From Desulfocarbo indianensis (GTDB taxonomy: Bacteria; Desulfobacterota; Desulfarculia; Desulfarculales; Desulfarculaceae): a DNA stretch of 64,000 bases. The DNA lies in contig LBMP01000006.1 of assembly GCA_001184205.1 (NCBI GenBank), positions 124,001 through 188,000 of the forward strand, in the 5' to 3' direction. The position numbers were made by a program, and so were the translations under genes. The notes under the pieces were generated by a model. That model had not been told where the DNA came from. It was given only the letters and a program-made list of their open reading frames with translations, and searched no databases. The stretch's first letter is position 1; every line of letters begins with the position of its first letter. Of this stretch, positions 33,680 through 41,677 are shown in pieces.

Positions 33680-33994
33680 TCAGTTGTTGACTATCTCGAT
33701 CTGATCCGCTTCGTGCTTGCGCAGGGTGATGAAGGAATCGCCCACCTTGACCTCCATGGGGTCTCCCAGGGTGGCCACTCGCATCACTTCCACCTCCGCG
33801 TTGGGCACGAAGCCCATGTCCAGCAGGCGCTGCCGCACAGCGCCGTGGGCGTGATGCCTGCGTATGCGGCAGCGGCAGCCCTTGACCACGCCGCTCAGGG
33901 CGCAGTCACAGCCGTTCAGCATGCCGGGTCCCAGGCAGGGGGCGGCGCCGGCTTCGACGTTTTGGCAATTGTTCCTACGGCGGTTCCAGAACAT
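33680..33994 (-). CDS. feoA: FeoA protein with Cys-rich N-terminal extension
   Basis: A 104-residue protein with AGGAGG before the ATG. The first ~45 residues hold five Cys (NNCQ, APCLG, NGCDCA, KGCRCR), then a FeoA domain follows with RQRLLDMGFVPNAEVEVMRV and GDSFITLRKHEADQI. Ordinary FeoA lacks such Cys; they could sense iron or redox state. First gene of the minus-strand iron island, 35 bases before feoB and behind a strong promoter. Confidence 0.9.
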   Translation of the reverse strand: MFWNRRRNNCQNVEAGAAPCLGPGMLNGCDCALSGVVKGCRCRIRRHHAHGAVRQRLLDMGFVPNAEVEVMRVATLGDPMEVKVGDSFITLRKHEADQIEIVNN

Positions 33995-34085
33995 GACAGC
34001 CTCCTGTCTAATTGCGTTTTTCCCGCGGGACCCGGTTTGGCGGTGCGGGCATGTGGGATTCTCGGATTTGAGTTAGCATGATAAG

Positions 34086-34115
34086 TTAGATATCCTAAAC
34101 TCTATTTGATGTCAA
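34086..34115 (-). promoter_or_regulatory. sigma-70 promoter of feoA-feoB with overlapping DtxR-like palindrome
   Basis: On the minus strand, TTGACA (34110-34115), a 17-base spacer and TATCTA (34087-34092) form a near-consensus promoter about 90 bases before feoA. TTAG-GATAT-CTAA (34086-34098) overlaps the -10 box. It recalls the TTAGG...CTAA halves of DtxR/IdeR-type operators, so binding of the DtxR-type regulator with iron would block RNA polymerase. The regulator assignment is inferred. Confidence 0.7.
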
Positions 34116-34172
34116 TACCTGCTTTTGCTTTTTTTGCGCGGCAAGTCCCGGCGCGCCGCTGGGCGGGCCATA

Positions 34173-34201
34173 ATAATATTAATGCATATTATCAATATTA
34201 T
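34173..34201. promoter_or_regulatory. AT-rich inverted repeat, weakly Fur-box-like
   Basis: ATAATATT (34173-34180) and AATATTAT (34194-34201) are perfect 8-base arms around 13 bases. The minus strand includes TTGATAATATGCATTAATAT, which partly matches the GATAAT/ATTATC repeats of Fur boxes. It lies upstream of the feo promoter -35 box. It may be a second iron operator. Confidence 0.35.
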
Positions 34202-35219
34202 ATGTGCTTAACTCTCCTGCTGGCCGGCCCATGGCCCATAGCCAAGCTCTGCCGCCTCAAACATTTGTAAGGATTGGTTGTTGAGGAATTCAAACTGGCG
34301 AATTGCCAAGCCATCAATTGGGGATTCGGCTCAGTACGCTGGCCAGTGCAATGCTTGCCGGTGTCTGTTGTTTTGCTCAGATATTGCGATGGCATCTGCA
34401 TTCGCCAAGCAGACGACGGGCAAGGCGTTGGCGCGCCTTCAGCGCCGGCAATCAGACCATTCCCAGAAGTCGGATCGCCTGGTGCATCGCCGGCAAAATA
34501 TCATGTAATGGAAAGCATCGCCTGTATCGCCAGGCATCCGCCCCGGCCTGGCGGCTACCCTCTGCCAAAGGCCATGGGCTACCTCAAACGCTTAAGTGGT
34601 CTATATGTGACAAATAATTGATACTAGGGCACAATAAACGCATTCAAAGGCAAAGGGCTTGATTGGAAAGCCATTATATAGCTTGAGCGGTAAAACTTGT
34701 GCGGTTGCCAGGGGCGCTTACCATGCCGGCCTGATTAGTACCCTGGTTGAGCCGCCAAGCCAGGCCGTATAATAGAAAAAGGCTATCCACGGCAGGATTG
34801 GAAGATAAATTTGGGCTCTCCGCCCGGAAAAATCCATGATTTGCTCCCGGGAGGAGGCGGGATTCTCTTCTGAGCTTCTATTCTGTATAGTAAAATGCTC
34901 GCCAAGGTCAGGTCAGCCACCGGCTGCTTGAATTTTTAGAGTTCCCAGGCCGATTCCGTGCGACGTTGAACCTGAGCCACACCAAGGCGGGCATACTTGC
35001 GCCTTCAACGCGGAAAGCTCTGCGCGGCCGCTCAGCTTGAGGCAAACACCCGCCATTGGTGCGTCATCCCGCGCCACCCGCGACGCGAAGACAATTATAT
35101 ATTCCTAGTAAAAATAGGCCTTAGCCAGCGTGCTCCTCCCATGGTTTGAGGGGCTAACTTGCTTAAATATCAAAAAAAACAGAATAAGTCAACGGCGAGC
35201 AAGCATGTTCAAAAAGCGC
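34202..35219. other. long intergenic region between divergent islands
   Basis: About 1 kb without a convincing gene. Short open frames at 34274-34621 lack ribosome sites and family resemblance; the DNA is less GC-rich than its surroundings and has the look of a decayed or junction segment separating the minus-strand iron island and the plus-strand catabolic island. I found no insertion-sequence ends, tRNA or attachment repeat in it. Confidence 0.45.
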
Positions 35220-35255
35220 TTGCAATTTGAATTTAGTATGTAATATATTACATAC
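35220..35255 (+). promoter_or_regulatory. promoter and perfect palindromic operator of the GntR gene
   Basis: GTATGTAATATATTACATAC (35236-35255) is a perfect 20-bp palindrome ending 20 bases before the GntR start codon. It covers the -10-like TATATT (35244-35249), which lies 18 bases after TTGCAA (35220-35225). GntR/FCD regulators bind short palindromes, so this is very likely the autoregulatory operator, controlling the catabolic genes that follow. Confidence 0.75.
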
Positions 35256-35275
35256 ACTCAAGCAAGGGATGTGTT

Positions 35276-35968
35276 ATGGGGAAATTGGTTTCCATAGAAA
35301 TGCCGAATTCACTCAACCGGATCGCCTATAAGGCGCTCCGGGAAGCCATCCTCGGCGGCCGGCTTAAATCCGGCGAGATGTACAACGAGATGAAGCTGGC
35401 CGAGGAACTGGGCATTTCGCGCACCCCAGTGCGGGAAGCACTGTTGGAGCTTTCGGCCAAAGGGCTCATCACCTTCATCCCCCGCAAAGGGGTGCAGGTG
35501 AGCAGCTTCACCCTTGAGGACGTCAACCAGGTCTGGGAAGTGCGCATGGCCCTCGAGCTGTTCGCCATGGCCCAGCTAAAGACCAGGGCTGAAAATCTGG
35601 ACTTGCAACTGCTCAAAGAGAGCATCGCCCTGCAAGAGGCGGCGATCGACGGGTTGGATTATCCCACCTATCTGTCCGCCGACCGCGAGTTTCACAGCCA
35701 GCTTTGCGGATGGTTCGGCAACCGCAGGCTTCAGACGACTCTGGAAGAAATTAGGGATTTGATCGACCTGATGGCATTGGGCGCTCTGAATTTGGAAGGC
35801 CGCATGGTGGCCGTGTTGAGAGAGCACCAGAAGATGCTGACGGCCTTGGAAAACGGGGATTTTATCGGAGCCGTCAAGGCCTTGGAGCATCATCTGATCG
35901 CCAGCCAAACCGCCGTCATCGAAGGCACCCACTTGAGGGCGCAGGTTGATGCCGAGAACAACAAATAA
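35276..35968 (+). CDS. GntR-family regulator, FadR/FCD type
   Basis: A 230-residue regulator. Winged helix at about 12-78 (AYKALREAILGGRLKSGEMY, LAEELGISRTPVREALLELS, GLITFIPRKGVQV), then an all-helical FCD ligand domain (RMALELFAMA, ADREFHSQLCGWFGNRRL, HQKMLTALENGDFIGAVKAL followed by HHL), with the Asp and His residues that often hold a metal for binding a carboxylate ligand. It heads the molybdenum hydroxylase island, 42 bases before the first structural gene, and would derepress it when the substrate or an intermediate binds. Confidence 0.92.
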   Translation: MGKLVSIEMPNSLNRIAYKALREAILGGRLKSGEMYNEMKLAEELGISRTPVREALLELSAKGLITFIPRKGVQVSSFTLEDVNQVWEVRMALELFAMAQLKTRAENLDLQLLKESIALQEAAIDGLDYPTYLSADREFHSQLCGWFGNRRLQTTLEEIRDLIDLMALGALNLEGRMVAVLREHQKMLTALENGDFIGAVKALEHHLIASQTAVIEGTHLRAQVDAENNK

Positions 35969-36009
35969 GGCATAACTCTAATTTCTCAGGTGAAAACGGA
36001 GAATTTCTG

Positions 36010-36894
36010 ATGCGTATCAAGCCTTTTGAATATCATGCCGCCTCTGATTTGCGGGAAGCCGTGCAGATGCTGAGCGAGGAAGGCGCTGACGCCAGGGCGC
36101 TGGCTGGTGGCACCGACCTGGTCCTGGCCATGAAGCACAAAGCCGTCCTGCCCAAGAAAGTCGTGAGCCTGCACCGCATAACGGAGATGGCCGCCATCAA
36201 TACCGAAGGCGATGAGATCAAAATCGGCGCCTTGGCCACCCATTCGGAACTGGCCGCCCACCTCGAATTGCAAAAGGTTGTGCCGATTCTCTGTCAAGCC
36301 GTCTCGTTGATAGGCTCCTGGCAAATACGCAACTCCGCGACCATCGGCGGAAATCTGGCCCATGCCTCCCCGGCGGCCGATTCGGCTGCGCCGCTTTTGG
36401 CCCTGGACGCCACGCTCGTCACCACTTCTCCGTCTGGAGATGAAAATATTCCCTTGGCATCATTCTTTTCAGGCCCTGGGGCCACGATTCTACACCCCGG
36501 ACAAATCATCAAAGAGATAATTATTCTCAGGCCCCAGGGCCGATCTTCCGGCCGTTACCTGAAATTGATGCGCAAAAGGGCGGTGGACCTCTCTCAGGCG
36601 GGCGTGGCCTTCCAGGCCGAACTGGACCCGGCCGGGGAGAAGTTGGCCAAGGTAGCCATAGGCTTGGGCGGCATGGCCCCCACCCCCATAAGGGCGCCGG
36701 AAGCCGAGGGCATGCTGGAGGGGCTGAGCTGCGCCGAGGCCCTCAAGAAGATACCTTCGGTGGCCAGAGCCGTGGTTGCTGCCACCAGCCCCATAGACGA
36801 TATCCGGGCCAGCGCCGCTTACCGAAAATTGGTGGCGGAGGCCTTTTTCAAGCAAGCCGCCCAAGAGGTCCTTACCTCACTGACGGCCGGGTAG
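36010..36894 (+). CDS. molybdenum hydroxylase I, FAD-binding (medium) subunit
   Basis: A 294-residue CoxM/XdhB-type flavoprotein. FAD motifs ALAGGTDLVLAMKHKAV (near residues 30-46) and RNSATIGGNLAHASPAADSA (near 107-126) are clear; the C-terminal CO_deh_flav_C domain includes RKRAVDLSQAGVAF and DDIRASAAYRKLVAE. It takes electrons from the 2Fe-2S subunit to the final acceptor. The three subunits are encoded in order FAD, 2Fe-2S, Mo with very short gaps, the usual order of a heterotrimeric hydroxylase. Confidence 0.94.
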   Translation: MRIKPFEYHAASDLREAVQMLSEEGADARALAGGTDLVLAMKHKAVLPKKVVSLHRITEMAAINTEGDEIKIGALATHSELAAHLELQKVVPILCQAVSLIGSWQIRNSATIGGNLAHASPAADSAAPLLALDATLVTTSPSGDENIPLASFFSGPGATILHPGQIIKEIIILRPQGRSSGRYLKLMRKRAVDLSQAGVAFQAELDPAGEKLAKVAIGLGGMAPTPIRAPEAEGMLEGLSCAEALKKIPSVARAVVAATSPIDDIRASAAYRKLVAEAFFKQAAQEVLTSLTAG

Positions 36895-36904
36895 GGGATG
36901 ACTT

Positions 36905-37384
36905 ATGAAAATACCAATAGAATTTGTAGTCAACGGAGAGCCCCAGGCCTTGTTCGTCAAGCCCAACCACACCCTTCTCGACGTCTTGCGGGATGATCTG
37001 GGACTTTTGGGCGCCAAAAAGGGCTGCGGCGAAGGCAAATGCGGCACCTGCACCGTCATCATGGACGGCAAGCCGGTTAACTCCTGCCTGATACTGGCGC
37101 CCCGGGCCGATGGATCGGACATCATTACCGTGGAAGGCCTGGCCGACGGCGAACCCCACCCCATGCAAAAAGCCTTTGTGGAGCAGGGCGCGGTGCAGTG
37201 CGGTTTCTGCACGCCGGGGATGATCATGACCGCCTGCGCCCTTTTGGATGAAAAATCCGATCCCAGCGAGGAAGAGATACGCCTGGCCCTGTCAGGCAAC
37301 CTCTGCCGGTGTACCGGCTACGCCAAGATCGTGGAAGCGGTGCAGGTTTGCGCCCAACGCATCCAACAGGACAAGGGGGCCTAG
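36905..37384 (+). CDS. molybdenum hydroxylase I, 2Fe-2S (small) subunit
   Basis: A 159-residue iron-sulfur subunit. The plant-ferredoxin-like cluster is GCGEGKCGTCTVIMDG with the outlying NSCLI; the second cluster is QCGFCTPGMIM and GNLCRCTGY. All eight Cys are present. Transfers electrons between the molybdopterin and FAD subunits. It sits between the two other subunit genes, ten bases after the first and two before the next. Confidence 0.95.
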   Translation: MKIPIEFVVNGEPQALFVKPNHTLLDVLRDDLGLLGAKKGCGEGKCGTCTVIMDGKPVNSCLILAPRADGSDIITVEGLADGEPHPMQKAFVEQGAVQCGFCTPGMIMTACALLDEKSDPSEEEIRLALSGNLCRCTGYAKIVEAVQVCAQRIQQDKGA

Positions 37385-37386
37385 TA

Positions 37387-39669
37387 ATGCCGAAAATTCA
37401 AATAGTGGGCCGCTCCTATCCCCAGATAGACGGAATGGAAAAAGCCACCGGACGCACTCGTTTCGCCTCTGATATAAAGCTGGCCGGCATGCTGCACGCG
37501 CGGGTGCTGCGCTCCCCTTATCCCCACGCCCGCATCCTCAATATAGACACCAGCCGCGCCAAAGCCCTGCCGGGAGTCAAGGCGGTGGTCACCTACGCCG
37601 ACACGCCGGGTATAAAGTTCGGCCCCCGCAGCGACGATTGGACCATCTTCGCCGACGATAAAGTCCGTTTCTGCGGAGACGAAGTGGCGGCGGTAGCGGC
37701 GGTGGATGAAGACACGGCCGAAGAGGCGCTGGAACTGATAAGGGTCGAATACGAAGAGCTGCCTTTTGTGGAAAGCCCCTTGGAAGCCTTGAAGCCCGGC
37801 GCGCCGCTGGTGCACGAGGATCATCCCGGCAACGTGGCGGCCGAGTTCAAAGTGGAGGCAGGCGATGTGGATCGGGCCCTGGCCAACTCCCACGTTGTTT
37901 GTGAAGAGAGTTTCTATACCAACCAGACTTATCAGGCCTACCTGGAGCCCATGGGGGCGGTGGCTGACGTTGATCTCGCCGGCCGCATCACCCTGTACGC
38001 CGGCAACCAGATTCCGAGCATGATCCGGGTTCCCTATGCCAAGGCCCTGGGACTCACCCTGGACCAGGTAAGGGTGGTGTTGCCTGATTACGGTGGCGGC
38101 TTCGGGGCCAAAATGGAGACCAACACCCATTTGGTCGCCATGCTGCTGGCCCAAAAGACCGGCAGGCCGGTGCGCCATTTCAATACCAGGCATGACGACT
38201 TCATCGCCGGCAACCCCCGGGTTCCCATGTACATCGACATCAAGTTGGGAGCCGACAAAGAGGGCGTCATCACCGGCAAAGAGGTGAAGGTGATCGGCGA
38301 CGCCGGCGCCCGGATCGTCTACAGCCAAATCATCGTGGCCACCGCCTGCTACCGGGTGGATTCCCTGTACCGGTTCAAGAACGTCCGGGCCAAGGGCATC
38401 ACCGCCTACACCAACACCGTGCCCACCAGCTGCTTCCGCGGCTTCGGCAACACCCAGGCCACCTTTGTCCTGGAATCGGCCATGGACATTCTCGCTCACA
38501 AGCTGGGCATGGACCCGGCCGAGATGCGCGTCAAAAACAGCATCGGGCCCGATTCGGTGAGCGTGCACGGCTGGAAGATAAACAGCTGCGGGCTGAAGGA
38601 ATGCGTGGAAGAGGCCACGAAGATGTCCGGTTGGGCCGAGAAGAAGGCCAAGAAGCGCCCGCTGAAAGGCATCGGTCTTTCCTGCTGCAATCACGTTTCC
38701 GGCAACCGCGCTTTCGCCAGGGAGTTCGACGGCGGGGCCGGCATAGTGCGCATAGGCAGGGACGGCAGAATCTCGGTCTACCACGGCGAGTCCGACATGG
38801 GCCAGGGCCAGAAGACGGTCTACGCCCAGATCGCGGCCGAGACCCTGGGCGTGCCCCTGGATTGGGTCTCGGTCATGCAGGTGGACACGGACATCTCCCC
38901 CTGGGGGTTCGGCAGCTTCGCCACCCGGGGCACCCTCATGGGCGGCAACGGGGTTTTGGCCGCCTCCAAGGACGCCTTTATCAAATTGGCGCAAGTGGCG
39001 GCCGACATGATGGAGTCCAACGTCGACGACGTGGTCTGCGAAGGGGGCCGCTTCTACGTAAAAGGCTCGCCGGACAAAAGCCTGGACTTCAAGGAGGTGG
39101 CGCTCAACGCCACGGACTCCAATCATGGCAGCCCGGTAATGGGAACCGGCTTCTATGATCCGCCCACGGTATTGCCCGATCCCAAGACCAAGCAGGGCAA
39201 CATTTCGCCGGCCTATCCCTTCGGTTGCCAGATAGCCGAAGTGGAAGTCGATCCGACCACCGGCAAGGTGACGGTGACCAATTTCGTGGCCGCCCATGAC
39301 GTGGGCCGGGCCATCAACCCCATGGCCTTGGAGGGCCAGATTCAGGGCGGCGTGGCCCAGGGGTTGGGATGGACCTTGATGGAGAACATGGTCACCAACA
39401 AAGGCAAGGTGGCCAATGCGAATTTCCTGGATTACTTGATCCCCACCGCTCTTGACATGCCTCCGGTGGAGCCGAAGCTCATCGAACCCTACGAACCCAA
39501 CGGGCCTTACGGAGCCAAGGGAATCGGCGAGCCGGCCATCAATCCCACCATGTCGGCCATCACCAACGCCATCTATGACGCGACAGGAGTCAGGATTACC
39601 GAGCTGCCGGTGTCCCCCGAGAAATTGCTGGCTGAAATGGAAAAGCTGAAGGGGAGCCATGAAGGCTGA
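37387..39669 (+). CDS. molybdenum hydroxylase I, molybdopterin-binding (large) subunit
   Basis: A 760-residue catalytic subunit. Conserved features include DKVRFCGDEVAAVAAVDEDT, YGGGFGAKMETN, SCFRGFGNTQ with the active-site-region Arg, ESDMGQGQKTVYAQIAAETL with the cofactor Gln, and GAKGIGEPAINP with the catalytic Glu. The family adds oxygen from water to a carbon next to a ring nitrogen or an aldehyde carbon. The exact substrate is not clear; it is not the CO-dehydrogenase type because the AYRCSFR loop is absent. Confidence 0.94.
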   Translation: MPKIQIVGRSYPQIDGMEKATGRTRFASDIKLAGMLHARVLRSPYPHARILNIDTSRAKALPGVKAVVTYADTPGIKFGPRSDDWTIFADDKVRFCGDEVAAVAAVDEDTAEEALELIRVEYEELPFVESPLEALKPGAPLVHEDHPGNVAAEFKVEAGDVDRALANSHVVCEESFYTNQTYQAYLEPMGAVADVDLAGRITLYAGNQIPSMIRVPYAKALGLTLDQVRVVLPDYGGGFGAKMETNTHLVAMLLAQKTGRPVRHFNTRHDDFIAGNPRVPMYIDIKLGADKEGVITGKEVKVIGDAGARIVYSQIIVATACYRVDSLYRFKNVRAKGITAYTNTVPTSCFRGFGNTQATFVLESAMDILAHKLGMDPAEMRVKNSIGPDSVSVHGWKINSCGLKECVEEATKMSGWAEKKAKKRPLKGIGLSCCNHVSGNRAFAREFDGGAGIVRIGRDGRISVYHGESDMGQGQKTVYAQIAAETLGVPLDWVSVMQVDTDISPWGFGSFATRGTLMGGNGVLAASKDAFIKLAQVAADMMESNVDDVVCEGGRFYVKGSPDKSLDFKEVALNATDSNHGSPVMGTGFYDPPTVLPDPKTKQGNISPAYPFGCQIAEVEVDPTTGKVTVTNFVAAHDVGRAINPMALEGQIQGGVAQGLGWTLMENMVTNKGKVANANFLDYLIPTALDMPPVEPKLIEPYEPNGPYGAKGIGEPAINPTMSAITNAIYDATGVRITELPVSPEKLLAEMEKLKGSHEG

Positions 39670-40028
39670 GCTGGTCAGAACAGCGGCCATTGCCGGCGCC
39701 GGGGCCAGGGGGGCCGTCATGGCCCCACCATGGACCCGGGCCGCCGCAAGCATGCCTCTGTTTTGCCGCGGCCCGGCGAACTCCGATAAAGACGAGCCCG
39801 CAAAGAGCCGGGCCAACCAGCCTGGGCCGGCCGCCGGATGGCAGGGAAACACAGGTGACGGCAACGCGGGGCGATGTCCCTCAACGCCATGCCCAATATC
39901 CAGAGCCTGCCTCCCTGACCGGCCGACCGGTGGAGGAGGTGACCTTTAAAAATTCGATTTGGAGGCCGCAGGGGCTTCCCCGTTCTTAAGTGTTGAAGAA
40001 ATCCTTTCAACTGCAACAGGAGGCAGCA
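39670..40028. other. gap between hydroxylase I and TRAP transporter, no gene
   Basis: An open frame from 39659 overlaps the hydroxylase stop but its 96 residues show no family and unusual composition. I regard the gap as non-coding, with AGGAGG at 40018-40023 acting as the ribosome site of the next gene. Confidence 0.5.
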
Positions 40029-41063
40029 ATGGCGATGAAAAAATTATGTGCTTTAACGGTGGTAGCCCTGGTGAGCTTGGGCCTGATCATGGCCGTCAGT
40101 GCGGCGGCCGCTGACCAAAAGTTTTCCTGGCGTATGCAGACCTACGCCTCTCCGGGCACTCCTGGCTTCAAATCCCAGGAAATCGCCCTGGACAATCTGC
40201 GCACGGCGACCAACGGCCGGCTGGACATCAAACTGCTGGGCGGTGGAACCATCGTAAACAACAAAGACATGCTCGAGGCCGTCGGCAGAGGCAACTTTGA
40301 GATGGGCCACAACGTCGACGCCTACTTTTCCGGAAGGGATCCCGGCTTTTCGCCCATCTTCAGCGCCATCGCCCTGTGGACCGATCCCCGGGAAGTGCGG
40401 GTCTGGATCGAGTCCTTCGGCGGCAAGGAGTTGATGGCGAAGGCCTATAAAAAGTACGGCGTCGTGTATGTGGGCTCCACTCTGATCGGCGCCGAGCCCA
40501 TCATGTCCAAGAAGCCTCTGAAGACCCTGGAGGACTTCAAGGGGTTGAAGATCAGGACCACCAGCGGCCTGACCAGCATGCTCTTCAAGAAACTGGGCGC
40601 CGTCCCGGTGGCCATAGCCGGCGGCGAGATTTACTCGGCCCTGGACACCAACGTGATCGACGCGGCCGAATTCGTCACCCTGGGCGAGGACGTGGGCATG
40701 GGCCTGCACGAGGTCACCCAATACGTGCTCTATCCCTCCTTCCACGGCCCCATCGCGGTGGTCAACTGGGGCGTGAACCAGAAGGCCTGGGACTCCCTGC
40801 CTCCCGACCTGAAGACCGCCCTGCAGATGGCCGCCAAGGAGGCGGACTACTACTATGACATCCTTTCCGCCGCCTCGGACTACAAGGCCCTGGCGGAGAT
40901 CAAGAAGAAGGGCCTGACTATCTCTCAGCTTTCCGAGGCCGACATGGTCAAGGCGCGCCAGCTTTCCATGGAAGTCGCCATGGAGTTCGCCAAGAGCAGC
41001 GAGCTTTCCAAGGAAGTCATCGATTCGATCATCGCCTTCCTGAAGATAGGCGGCAAAATCTAG
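40029..41063 (+). CDS. dctP: TRAP transporter substrate-binding protein
   Basis: A 344-residue periplasmic protein; AGGAGG five bases before ATG 40029 fixes the start. Signal peptide about 1-28 (MAVSAAAADQ). The body has the DctP pattern: FEMGHNVDAYFSGRDPGF, LKTLEDFKGLKIRT, KKLGAVPVAIAGGEIYSALD, and a C-terminal helix with ELSKEVIDSIIAFL. It binds an organic acid, often a carboxylate, in the periplasm, and probably captures the island's substrate. Followed by a strong hairpin and then the two membrane genes. Confidence 0.94.
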   Translation: MAMKKLCALTVVALVSLGLIMAVSAAAADQKFSWRMQTYASPGTPGFKSQEIALDNLRTATNGRLDIKLLGGGTIVNNKDMLEAVGRGNFEMGHNVDAYFSGRDPGFSPIFSAIALWTDPREVRVWIESFGGKELMAKAYKKYGVVYVGSTLIGAEPIMSKKPLKTLEDFKGLKIRTTSGLTSMLFKKLGAVPVAIAGGEIYSALDTNVIDAAEFVTLGEDVGMGLHEVTQYVLYPSFHGPIAVVNWGVNQKAWDSLPPDLKTALQMAAKEADYYYDILSAASDYKALAEIKKKGLTISQLSEADMVKARQLSMEVAMEFAKSSELSKEVIDSIIAFLKIGGKI

Positions 41064-41074
41064 AAGACTTGAAA

Positions 41075-41110
41075 GCGGCGGATCCCGCGTGGAGGCGCGG
41101 GGTCCGCCGC
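41075..41110 (+). terminator. intercistronic hairpin after dctP
   Basis: GCGGCGGATCCCGCG and CGCGGGGTCCGCCGC form a 15-bp stem with one G-T pair around a 6-base loop, 11 bases after the dctP stop. No T-run follows. Such a structure usually protects the binding-protein message, giving more DctP than DctQ/DctM. Confidence 0.7.
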
Positions 41111-41174
41111 GGCTCTAGTTGCGCCCATCGAATTGGGCTGGAAAACCGGACCCGGAGAGAGGTGGCAGGTTCTT

Positions 41175-41675
41175 ATGGAGAAGATTTTAAAGGGCATCGA
41201 GTTGATCAGCGAGTGGCAGGGCAAGATATTCTCCATGCTTCTGATCGTGGCCACTTTGCAGATCTGCTACGAACTGACCCGGCGCTACTATTTCAACTCC
41301 CCCACCGATTGGGGGCTGGAACTCACCATCATGTTCTGCGGGACCACCTACGTCATGAGCGGGGCCTTCGCCTACCTGCATGACACACATATCAGGGTGG
41401 ACATTTTCTACTTGAATTGGACTAAACGAACCAAGGCCTGGGTGGATCTGTTCTTCACGGACATGGTTCTGTTCGCCTTCTGCGGCGTCCTGGTCTGGCA
41501 AAGCGGCTTGTGGGCCTACGATGCCATGGTAAGCGGCACCACCACCGGTTCCATATGGGACCCGCCGGAATGGCCCATGCGCACCATGCTGTTTGTGGGG
41601 TCGCTCACCCTGTTGCTACAGGGAGTTGTCAAATTCGTACGTGACATTCAGGTAGTCGTGTCGGAGAGGAATTAG
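41175..41675 (+). CDS. dctQ: TRAP transporter small permease
   Basis: A 166-residue protein from ATG 41175, with four helices. Motifs include RRYYFNSPTDWGLELTIMFC, YLHDTHIRVDIFY and PPEWPMRTMLFVGSLTLLLQ, as in DctQ subunits. It pairs with DctM in the inner membrane to drive uptake by the sodium or proton gradient. Two bases before dctM. Confidence 0.92.
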   Translation: MEKILKGIELISEWQGKIFSMLLIVATLQICYELTRRYYFNSPTDWGLELTIMFCGTTYVMSGAFAYLHDTHIRVDIFYLNWTKRTKAWVDLFFTDMVLFAFCGVLVWQSGLWAYDAMVSGTTTGSIWDPPEWPMRTMLFVGSLTLLLQGVVKFVRDIQVVVSERN

Positions 41676-41677
41676 CC

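Noticed and set aside
34274-34621. Short overlapping open frames in the long gap between the two islands
   Set aside because: No ribosome sites, no motifs, and composition unlike the neighbouring genes; may be decayed sequence.
36010-39669. Aerobic-type CO dehydrogenase (coxMSL)
   Set aside because: Gene order and CoxD/CoxE-like genes are suggestive, but the large subunit lacks the AYRCSFR active-site loop with its Cys.
39659-39949. 96-residue open frame overlapping the stop of hydroxylase I
   Set aside because: No family, odd composition and no ribosome site; reads as non-coding spacer.
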